From Paulinella micropora (Eukaryota; Cercozoa; Imbricatea; Euglyphida), in contig BJOX01000353.1 in the NCBI GenBank assembly GCA_009731375.1, forward strand, positions 146,678 to 179,063: DNA of 32,386 nucleotides, in the 5' to 3' direction. The notes beneath the pieces are model-generated. The model saw nothing but the letters and a program-made list of their open reading frames with translations, was not told the origin of the DNA and made no database searches. A program made the translations under genes and the position numbers. This document shows, in pieces, positions 24,533 through 32,386 of this stretch (positions within the stretch are counted from its first letter, which is position 1; each line of letters opens with the position of its first letter).

Positions 24533-25407
24533 GAAAATATCTGTTTGTTCTGGACATCAACGGGTGGAGAAAAAAAGTTTTACGATATGCCCTGGAGGAA
24601 CAAAGACGCAGAGGACGAATCGGCGGAGAGGCAACACGCGAAGAGGACGAGGAGGAAGACGATGAAAATGAGGAGGAAGACGATGAAGATGAGAAGGAAG
24701 ACGATGATGATTGTGAGGAGGACGAAGATGGGAAGGAAGACGATGAAAATGAGGAGGAAGACGATGATGATTGTGAGGAGGATGAAAATGGAAAGGAATT
24801 CGAAGACGATGAAAATGGGGAGGAAGACTATGAGGATCGTGAGGAGGACGGTGAAGATAGGGAGGAAGACGATGAAAATGGGAAGGAAAACGATGAGGAT
24901 CGTGAGAAGGACAGTGAAGATGGGGAGGAAGACGATGAGGATCGTGAGAATGACGGTGAAGATAGGGAGGAAGACGATGAAATGGAGAAGGAAGACGATG
25001 AGGATTGTGAGCAGGATGTTGAAGATGGGGAGGAAGACGATGAAAATAGCGAGGGAGACGTTGAGGACCGTCTGCAGGACGGTGAAGATAGGGAGGAACA
25101 AAATGATGATCGTGAAGACGAAGAAGACGAAGATGAGGAAGAAAAAGGAGACAGAAAAGGAAAAGGTGAGGACGAGGACGACCGAAAGAAGAAGCAGCAA
25201 GAAGAAGAATCGGAGGAAGAATATAGGGTTGGCCATCCAGATTGGAGCAAAGAAGACGAAAACACAGAGGATGAACAAAAAGAGAAAAAGAAGGAAGGCA
25301 AAAAAGGAGACGATGAAGAAGAAGAAGACGATGAAGAAGAAGAAGACGAAGACGAGGGAGAAGATGAAGACGAAGAAGATGAAGAGAGTAATTGCCCCCG
25401 TTCTTGA
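24533..25407 (+). CDS. Long acidic Asp/Glu-rich segment
   Basis: After a likely splice or frame change near 24532, the frame reads YLFVLDINGWRKKVLRYALE and then about 250 residues almost entirely Glu, Asp, Asn, Lys and Arg, built from degenerate GAx codon repeats. It ends at TGA 25405-25407. Such tails are disordered and are common in nuclear, histone- or DNA-handling proteins. The same frame continues after the TGA into a basic NLS-like cluster and the integrase, so it may be a linker in one large protein. The trinucleotide-like composition also leaves other frames on both strands open, and these are shadows. Confidence 0.6.
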
Positions 25408-26783
25408 CGTCGTCAGCACGCAAAGGGCTTGAAGCGCAAACGCAAAAAAACCAAAGTGTACAGCGAGAAGCAACTGAAAGAACTTGGACAAAGCCGAGGC
25501 GCTGAAAAAATTCGGGTATGCGTACGATTGTAATGTCGTTTGAAATTTCTAATTGCGTATTGATGTATGCAGAGGGTTTTACGAGCACGTACCAACATGA
25601 CTATACTGCCAGAAGAAGTTTCCGACAACTTAGTAAAGCTGGTCAAGGCATGGGAACCCCCACCACCAGGTTGCGTCAGCACGTACAGGAATTGCTGGGT
25701 AAACTGTGAGGACAAGCACAAGCTGCTGAGGGTTGTAAAGCTGCCAAGTGGGAAAGAAGTGGTTCAAAAGAAAATCCACTGGAGGGACAAGATATTGGAT
25801 GCTCACAAGTTTTCAAAGAACGACTGCATGGCGTATCTGTCAGGGCCGGGTGATGGCCCGGACTCACAAAAAGAGTACAACGAACATGTCGCCGAGCTAG
25901 AGAATGCGGATGACCTCACGTACAACAGAGGGCCAGGTCATGTGGGAACCTGGAGATGGGTGACCCGCTTAAGTGAGGTACACGAAGTGATGGCGAAATA
26001 CCACAGGAACGCTGAAAACCCCGAAGACTTCGACAGTCACAACAAGAATTACAAAACCATGGCTCGACGACTCGCCAGGAGCTACACGGGACTGAGCAGG
26101 ACTCTCTGCAGAGCGTGCGTTCCTGCACCTTTGCTTAATATTTTTTAATGTCCAACCGTACGCTGCAGAATCCATAAAGATGATGTGTGCTGTGTTAACA
26201 GGTGGCTGAAGAAGTGTGCCTCTTGCCGACAAGAGTACTGCGCCAGGAAAAAAGGATCGCACACAGAGTTCTGCGCCCTATGATTGTCAACTACAAGTTT
26301 CATCTGCTGCAGTTCGACTGCTACCAAGATCAGCTCACAGGTGTGTGGGTGATGCTGATGGGTACGTAATAGCACTGCCTTGCTGCACTCTGACTTGGGG
26401 TTGTGTAATACAGGTGATCATGGAACCAAGAAAATTCGCTCGCGAGCATGCGTCAAAGAGAATGGAGATCCTTGTCACCCGAATTCAGACATCATGGTGG
26501 AATTTGTGCACGACGTGTTCGAGGAAATGCAACTTCTGTTCTGGGCAATGTGCCTCCCAAGAGCCAAAACTGCGACTTGCCGATTGTTTGGTGCTCTTGG
26601 ACACCAGCCAAGAACAAAATGCATGAGACTCCCATATTGCAGTGCGACAACGGCCCCGAATTCCAACAGACATTCAGGGTCTGCAAGTGGAGAGAATGTA
26701 CATATATGAAGAGGAGTATATATATGTGTGTGTGTGTGTGGGAGGAGGAAGGGGGGGGGGGGGGGGGNNNNNNNNNNGTTTTG

Positions 26784-26833
<50 letters not shown>

Positions 26834-27015
26834 GCACATGAGAAGACAAACGTTGACCAATATTGTTTTGAATGAGGTAAACGATATTATTTGAATGAAT
26901 GAACATAGGATGCTCTCAAGGAATGCCCGAGGAATGGCTGACTCTGGTTCGAGACAGCAAAATTGGATGCGTTGGATGCAGGGATGTGGAGGAAGACAGC
27001 ATCTCCGCACTTTGA
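25408..27015 (+). pseudogene. Retroviral-type integrase / transposase, interrupted
   Basis: The gene cuts and joins element ends. After a basic cluster (KGLKRKRKKTKV, 25423-25458) an in-phase intron at 25516-25572 leads to a ~180-residue region containing YNRGPGHVGTW and the His pair of an HHCC zinc motif (H-x11-H in AKYHRNAENPEDFDSHNKNY). An intron at 26115-26201 joins in phase to WLKKCASC, the Cys pair. After a frame slip in an A run (~26251) comes RPMIVNYKFHLLQFDCYQ, with the first catalytic Asp at 26316-26318. An intron at 26341-26413 follows, then HDVFEEMQLLFWAMCLP, a further slip, and LQCDNGPEF, with the second Asp at 26646-26648. The catalytic Glu should lie about 35 residues on, where a GT/poly-G tract and gap intervene, and is not seen. 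A possible last exon (26909-27015) contains MPEEWLTLVRDSK. The layout resembles Ginger/Gypsy-type integrases. This copy is probably inactive. Confidence 0.75.
26725..26829. other. (GT)n and poly-G tract with 10-N gap within the integrase
   Basis: GT dinucleotides, a G run, N at 26768-26777, GTTTTGTT, then a G run of about 45. It hides the segment where the third DDE residue should be. Confidence 0.9.
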
Positions 27016-27061
27016 TTATGGTTTCCATAGATTCTACACAAAACGATTAGACACATATGCA

Positions 27062-27124
27062 TCGTTGTCTGCCTTGGCGACGTTACAGGATCGCGTTGTC
27101 TGCCTTGGCGACGTTACAGGATCG
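27062..27124 (+). repeat. 31-bp tandem duplication at the inner edge of the right TIR
   Basis: GTTGTCTGCCTTGGCGACGT and the following bases occur twice, exactly 31 bp apart (27064 and 27095). Only one copy has a counterpart in the left inverted repeat. Confidence 0.92.
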
Positions 27125-27332
27125 GAATGCGATCAAAAACTTATTTTTTTGTATTATAAGTAAAACTATTTTGCATCCGGGGCGCCCCACTTTGCAAACT
27201 ACTCCATATACATTGTCTGCAAAAGTGGGTTAGCCAACTTGAGTGGGATTTTAGTGGCATCCTGCCGTTCCAAAACTTTTCTCCTCCGGTCATGCACTGG
27301 AGTTCCCATGTCCAAATATGTTATTACTGAAT
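27101..27332 (-). repeat. Right terminal inverted repeat of the 10-kb element
   Basis: The reverse complement of this stretch matches 17229-17476 block by block. The right copy lacks several short insertions present on the left. The two arms are clearly diverged, which argues for an old insertion. Confidence 0.8.
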
Positions 27333-27469
27333 GTTGGCAAGAGGATAGTAACTGAGGTTTGGTGAATGTTAATTTACTAAAATACTCTTTATAAGAATCT
27401 AACAAGCTCTTCCTTGCTAGCGTCGTGGTGTGCCTTGCCGCTGTGGTTACTTGCCGCCATCACTGCGCC

Positions 27470-27480
27470 ATATATATACA
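27470..27480 (+). promoter_or_regulatory. Possible TATA element of the F-box gene
   Basis: TATATATACA lies about 80 bp upstream of the ATG at 27557, a suitable place for a core promoter with a short leader. TATA-like words are common in this AT-rich spacer, so support is weak. Confidence 0.3.
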
Positions 27481-27556
27481 CAGCGTCTTCCTCTTTATTT
27501 TCCTGAGGAAGAAAGCAGACTGACATCCTAGCCAAGCGCATTGTAGGAGAGAAAAC

Positions 27557-28991
27557 ATGGCGGGAAAAGTTTATTGCGTTAGGAAGCTAGCGGCAGCCCA
27601 AGGCCCGGAAACATCCAAGCGCCAGTGTGTTGTGCGGGAGGTACCCTTTGCCCCGTTGCTCACTCTGCAACAGGAACTATGGCCACGGATCAGAGCCCTG
27701 GCCGGGCCCGACATTGCGTCCGCGCTGGCACTGACATGCAAGGACATGCGGAACCTGGTAAGGGGGCCCACGTTCTGGCGGGACTTCCGGCAGCCAGACT
27801 TCGACTTCGAGTTGAAAACCCATTGACTTATACTCTCCTGGCTGCACAAATATACAATCTTGGACAGTCTAACCATCAAACGCACTGTTCGCGAAAGCGA
27901 TGTCCTCGCTCTCTCAGGCTTTGCCGTCCGTAAATTATCTCTTTCTAACCAGTTCAATGGGCTGTGGGGGGAGCTCCTGCAAGCCTCTCCTTCCATCCAC
28001 AGCCTCACCCTAAGAGTTTATTCTGTCATGCCGCTCAAGCAACTGCGCGACGCCGCATTGCTCCTTTCGCTGAGTATCACAACGCACCAGCGGGACGCGG
28101 ACGCCACTCTAGCTCAAATCCTACCAAGGCTGACAGCTTAAGCGGCTCAAGCTCTGGGGCTGCCGGTACATCACCGACCAGGCGCTGCGAGAGCTTAAGG
28201 ATACCAAGGTCTTACGAACGCTCGTCCTGCAGAACTGCAAACGAATTAAAGGAGTATGCCTAGGGCAGCTGCTGGCGACGACAACGCTAGCGCTCGACAT
28301 CAACAAGCTAAGCGACGGGGGACGACAGGGGTTACTAGCGCTTCCCCAGCTCAAACAACTAAACCCCTGCCAAATCGCTGACCGCGACCTGGGACTGCTA
28401 TCTCAGATCAAGACGCTGCGCAGCCTGGACCTGTCGGATAGTTCCCAGATCAAGGGAACTGCGTTGCAAAGTTTGTGGCAGCTCGAGCTTGAGGATATCA
28501 GGCTCACACTTACGTTCTGCTCTGACCATCAGGTGCTAGCCAAGCTTCCCCTGTGCAAGGGGCTCCAGCAACTAATGCTCGACGGTTGTACAGGCCTCAC
28601 CGACAACGGGCTGGCCTCGCTACGGGACTGTAGCGCGCTCAAAAGCCTGACCATGCGATTTTGTAGCGGCCTGACCGGCGCGCTAACTCTGCCTGCGCTG
28701 CAGAATCTCATCATTGACAAGTGTCCCGATATCACTGACGCGGGCCTGGCCAGCCTGTAACACTGCGCCTCGCTCCGCACCCTAGAAGTTAAGGGTTGCA
28801 ACAAGTTAACTAGTGCGTGGCTCCTCGGGTTACAGCACTGCCGCATGCTACAGACACTGGACATATTAATGTCCTGTGCATGCGTGCATTAGCTACATCA
28901 TCTTCACCATTGCCGCTCGCTGCAGACGCTTACCGTGTTCAGTTGCTTCTTCGTAACGTGGGGAGAGATAAAAAAAAATTGCAGAGAATGA
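27557..28991 (+). pseudogene. F-box/leucine-rich-repeat protein, decayed
   Basis: The start ATG at 27557 opens 89 codons with an F-box-like segment (about residues 33-77: LQQELWPRIRALAG, ALALTCKDMRNL, FWRDF). F-box proteins recruit substrates to SCF ubiquitin ligases. An in-frame TGA (27824-27826) follows, and the same frame continues with LRR-like sequence to about 28129. There a one-base insertion shifts the frame. LRRs resume in the new frame with LKRLKLWGCRYITDQAL, GLQQLMLDGCTGLTDNGLAS and LPALQNLIIDKCPDITDAG, then TAA (28758-28760). The LRR pattern continues through it (HCASLRTLEVKGCNKL, GLQHCRMLQTLDI) and through TAG (28890-28892) to TGA at 28989-28991. The LxxLxLxxC periodicity is of the cysteine-containing (FBXL) type. 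One frameshift and three internal stops make it a likely pseudogene. Confidence 0.75.
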
Positions 28992-29114
28992 GGCCCGACC
29001 TAACAGTGTGTTCAATGTTTACCTAATACTTCCTCTCACTTAATCTTGTGCTGCTCATTCCAGTCATTCTTCTGCATATCTCACTTCAACTTCTACTTGT
29101 GCAACTTCCTCTGG

Positions 29115-29520
29115 TTATTCACCTTCTGTTGACGATGATAGTTTTTCTATTATTTCCTGAGTAGCTATTTGGATGAAAGACAGTCACATTTCCTGATTAG
29201 CTACTAAATTTCATATTGGTCACTTACTCCTTTGATTTATTAATAATGCAGTTAGTCTAATCAATATCTTGTGATCACCCACACAATCCCATAAATTATT
29301 ATAATTAGATTATGACTGTTATTCATCTTCTGTCGACGATCAAAGTTGTTCTATTCCTGATTACCTATTTCGATGAAAGACAGTCACATTTCCTGATTAG
29401 CTACTAAATTTCAAATTAGTCACTTAGTTTTACTCCTTCAATTTAATGCAGTTGGTCTAATCAACAACTTTCTATCACACACACAAACCCATAAATTATT
29501 ATAATTAGATAATGACTACC
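29115..29520 (+). repeat. ~204-bp direct tandem duplication, AT-rich
   Basis: The two copies (29115-29318 and 29319-29520) share ACAGTCACATTTCCTGATTA, ATGCAGTT(A/G)GTCTAATCAA and CCATAAATTATTATAATTAG, with small indels. Non-coding. Confidence 0.88.
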
Positions 29521-29670
29521 TAGTGATGTTCATGCAAAGACTTTTGGTGATTGCAAGCTGAAAAGAGATAGCGGGAAGCCTTCTCCCCATAACCGTAGGC
29601 TACGGTCAGTTTGTCAACACGAAAATAGAATCCCTTGAAGGTTTCACAAGTGGATATTGCTGAAATGCTT

Positions 29671-30842
29671 TTATAAGGGAAGGATCCCGGCGAATACAGT
29701 GGCTGCAATGTCGCGGAAAAAGTAACTTTTTGTGTTCTGGTTTGTTAAAACAGCTTGCACATATTGCTTGGAACGAACACGACCAGCACAACCTCGGATA
29801 GCTCTGATAACAACGGATGGATGCTGAAGTACAGTAATAGCATAAATATAATGATGCCTTGGGCCTGCGAGAGTCTGGTATGAACTCTGGTAATTTATCG
29901 TAGGTGAGGTAAGTAGGGGGTTTTTTTCTTTTGCGTTGGCTGTAACTCGGGAAACTTTTACCAAGGGGCCGAACAACCATACTCTGCAGTTCTGTCGAGT
30001 GGCGAATTTCATAGACGATGTGAATATTCTAGCCATGGATTCGTGGAGGTAGCGTTTTCAATCGTTGCACTCCAATCTCCATACGCGGCGTCATCCAGCA
30101 TGGATACTTTCACCAGGCCCGATAATAAGTACTACTGGAAGATATTTCCTGACGGGATCGGTACAATTGACCTCGGAACTGCAGCCATTTATGAATTATG
30201 AATTTACTGTTACCGTTGATTGTGACCAGTCCTTCTACACTTATGGTCCGCGACAACGCGTTGTCTGGTAATGTGACTGTTAGTTCTGTTGCAGCATCTT
30301 GTTCCTCTGCTGCATCAATCCGAAGACAACCCATGGCAACAGACACTCAAACTGATGCCTAATTGCCTGGCCACGCGACGAAAATCTTGTACCGAGATAG
30401 GCCCAAATCGACACGGTTCATCTGCTGTTCCCAGAACTCTGTGTATTGCTGCGTTGACAGTCTCAGCAAGAGAAATATAACAAGAATCACTGAAATTCAA
30501 CATGTTCATGACGGCGTTCCGCAGATTAAGTCTATAAGAAGCATGCGTATGTTCTTCGACGCGATAAATCTTTTTAACTGGATGAGGGTTCCTGACACCA
30601 CGAATCAAACACTCTTAAACAATGACATCTTCCAGGTTGAAATTGCCATCTGCAGACTCCTGCGTGCACTCCGGCGTGGACTCCTGTGTGGATTCCAAAG
30701 GTTGAATTGCTCTTTTTTTGTTGAGATGTGAACCAGAAATCAAAGCAGAAGCCTTCACCTCGGTCATTCCAGAAACAAAACCCTGAGTAATAATATAGCC
30801 TACAATGCACACAAGGTGGATAAAAAAAATTACACGAAACAT
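29671..30842 (-). pseudogene. Unknown protein with signal-peptide-like N-terminus, broken
   Basis: From the minus-strand ATG at 30842 the frame starts MFRVIFFIHLVCIVGYIITQ, a strong hydrophobic leader. A Thr/Glu/Ser-rich segment leads to TAA (30615-30617). The same frame continues past the stop with ECLIRGVRNPHPVKKIYRVE and then NLRNAVMNMLNF and ISVQDFRRVARQLGIS, ending near 30315. A frame slip around 30330 leads to a third segment (AAEEQDAATELTVTLPDNAL to the stop at 30110). A further minus-strand frame (30036-29671) includes PRHHYIYAITVLQHPSVV. The middle part faintly recalls the first helices of papain-fold deubiquitinases (Josephin/OTU), but the expected catalytic Cys is not visible, so I do not assign it. 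Coding nature fairly likely, identity unknown. Confidence 0.45.
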
Positions 30843-30866
30843 GCATGAAGCTTGTTATGTACACAA

Positions 30867-31457
<591 letters not shown>

Positions 31458-32386
31458 CCGGTTCTGTTGCAGTTGTTAGTCTTGACTAGACTGCTGCGAG
31501 GAAATTACCAACCGACAATCAATTGAATACCTACCGTACACAAATGACCACAAAATACTTGCGAGGTCAGGAAAGGTACCAAAAGCCACTGGGTCGGTCA
31601 ATTCCAGTTTATTCAGTATGCTTACTTGACAGACTACTTGGCACCTTGCGAAACAATCCAAATTCTGATAACAAACGAGAATGTTTCAAGTGGAATCAAT
31701 GGATGTACCAGTTGGAAAATGCAATAAAAAGGACGGAACACTGCCACTTTACCTGGTGCTGATGCCTATTTTTACTTATCAATGCGTCATTTCACAAATA
31801 TCAGTGGGTGGGCCGTAAGGGAGACTGAAAAGTGAACGCTGCAGTGTTAATTACGGTAATAAATTAAGCGGGAACTATTGTTCCCGCTCCAAAATTTTAA
31901 ACATTACAAAGACAACCCCTTCACCCTCAGATTTGATTTTTCGCTCTAGCACAAAAGTGCTTAAACAAAGGAATCGCGTAACTTTGGGATCCCATTTTTT
32001 CCCAAATTTTCTAAGGTTTTGGCTGGTTTTTTCAAAACTCTCAGGATACGTGTAGAAACGATGCCGATGCTAGGAAAACTTATTAAAACGATATTAAAAC
32101 ATGTTTTTATTAATTTAGACTGACTTTGACTTCACTTCAACAGTACTCCGGAGGCGGTCCGGACCTGTCTGACATACGTATTTTTCGAGTTTTCGTACAT
32201 GTCAAATCAGCGGGTTTTGATAGCAAATTCAAGGGCGATGCAGGAAAACATGTTTTTAATGTTTGCAACTATTTACTATTGCAGTCTGAGCTCATTCTAA
32301 GAATGTTTACGGACTTGGAGCCACGGGCGCAGACTTGCACTGACTCAGCAGTGTACTACACAACTACACCCAAGTCAGAGCATAGT
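31458..32386. other. Unique sequence to window end, no gene seen
   Basis: A frame at 31523-31762 (79 codons) has no recognisable motif and is probably chance. The rest is AT-rich with no supportable gene. Confidence 0.4.
31867..31888. other. Perfect short hairpin
   Basis: AGCGGGAAC and GTTCCCGCT form a 9-bp perfect stem with a TATT loop. No U tract follows closely and no gene end lies beside it, so its role is unknown. Confidence 0.6.

Larger units (their letters stand above)
17229..27332 (+). mobile_element. ~10-kb TIR transposon with integrase-type transposase, Ulp1 and USP proteases
   Basis: Two inverted ~240-bp repeats bracket a block of genes unlike the flanks. Minus strand: a ubiquitin-specific protease. 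Plus strand: an unknown protein, a cysteine-module protein, a Ulp1-family protease, an acidic segment and a retroviral-type integrase. An integrase between TIRs rather than LTRs, with an attached Ulp1-like protease, is the organisation known for Ginger-type DNA transposons. Polintons/Mavericks also combine integrase with a related protease, but no DNA polymerase B, packaging ATPase or capsid gene is visible here. The USP and the triple cysteine module are not features I associate with either group. The copy looks dead: several frameshifts, in-frame stops and two gaps. A GCC/GCTGCC repeat lies just inside the left end (17681-17732). Confidence 0.7.

Noticed and set aside
24545-25588. Alternative plus-strand and three long minus-strand frames across the acidic region
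   Set aside because: The GAx-codon repeat keeps several frames open by composition. Only the Asp/Glu frame connects with flanking coding sequence.
17229-27332. Polinton/Maverick (virus-like transposon) identity
   Set aside because: Integrase and a cysteine protease fit, but no protein-primed DNA polymerase B, packaging ATPase or capsid genes are seen in the 10 kb.
17229-27332. LTR retrotransposon identity
   Set aside because: The terminal repeats are inverted, and no reverse transcriptase or RNase H motif is visible.
17199-27405. Short frames inside both TIRs ending PLLQTxYME
   Set aside because: Similarity follows from the TIR DNA homology itself; upstream parts of the two frames do not agree as a protein.

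Overview
The window is eukaryotic nuclear DNA. It carries spliced genes with short GT-AG introns (about 57-243 nt), very long microsatellite arrays and several assembly gaps (N runs at 1152-1308, 1710-2432, 3180-3552, 9875-9884, 20287-20316 and 26768-26777). I cannot place the organism. Short introns and F-box/LRR genes beside a protease-rich transposon would suit a protist or alga, but that is only an impression.

Layout: (1) 1-9.6 kb is almost entirely simple-sequence DNA ((TATC/GATA)n, (CT)n, (CATA)n, (GTT)n, (CA)n) interrupted by short conserved linkers that recur in regular order, including a dimeric higher-order repeat. (2) 9.6-12.7 kb shows no gene I can support. (3) 12.9-14.2 kb is a broken, unrecognised protein-coding region. 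(4) 14.57-15.47 kb is an 11-bp minisatellite with a higher-order period. (5) 15.5-16.8 kb shows no clear gene. (6) 16.78-17.21 kb is the 3' remnant of a minus-strand leucine-rich-repeat gene. (7) About 17.23-27.33 kb is a roughly 10-kb putative DNA transposon bounded by imperfect terminal inverted repeats of about 240 bp. (8) 27.56-28.99 kb is a decayed F-box/LRR gene. (9) 29.1-29.5 kb is a 200-bp tandem duplication. (10) 29.7-30.84 kb is a broken minus-strand gene with a signal-peptide-like start. (11) 30.87-31.46 kb is a polypurine tract. (12) The remainder shows no gene.

The main result is the 10-kb element. Inside its inverted repeats I read a minus-strand ubiquitin-specific protease (C19) with Cys box, QQDA box, paired CxxC motifs and GHY box. 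On the plus strand are an unrecognised protein, a protein with three related cysteine modules, a Ulp1-type (C48) protease with His/Asp/Gln/Cys all visible, a roughly 250-residue acidic segment, a basic NLS-like cluster, and a retroviral-type integrase (HHCC zinc motif plus two of the three DDE acidic residues). The last four blocks lie head to tail and may form one fused transposase. The integrase would move the element. The ubiquitin and SUMO proteases and the cysteine modules suggest that it also manipulates host ubiquitin/SUMO conjugation, which is inference. The copy is decayed: frameshifts, in-frame stops and G-tract gaps interrupt nearly every gene.

Most in-frame stops in the window are one C-to-T change away from Gln or Arg codons, which suggests deamination-type decay or, less likely, stop-codon reassignment.
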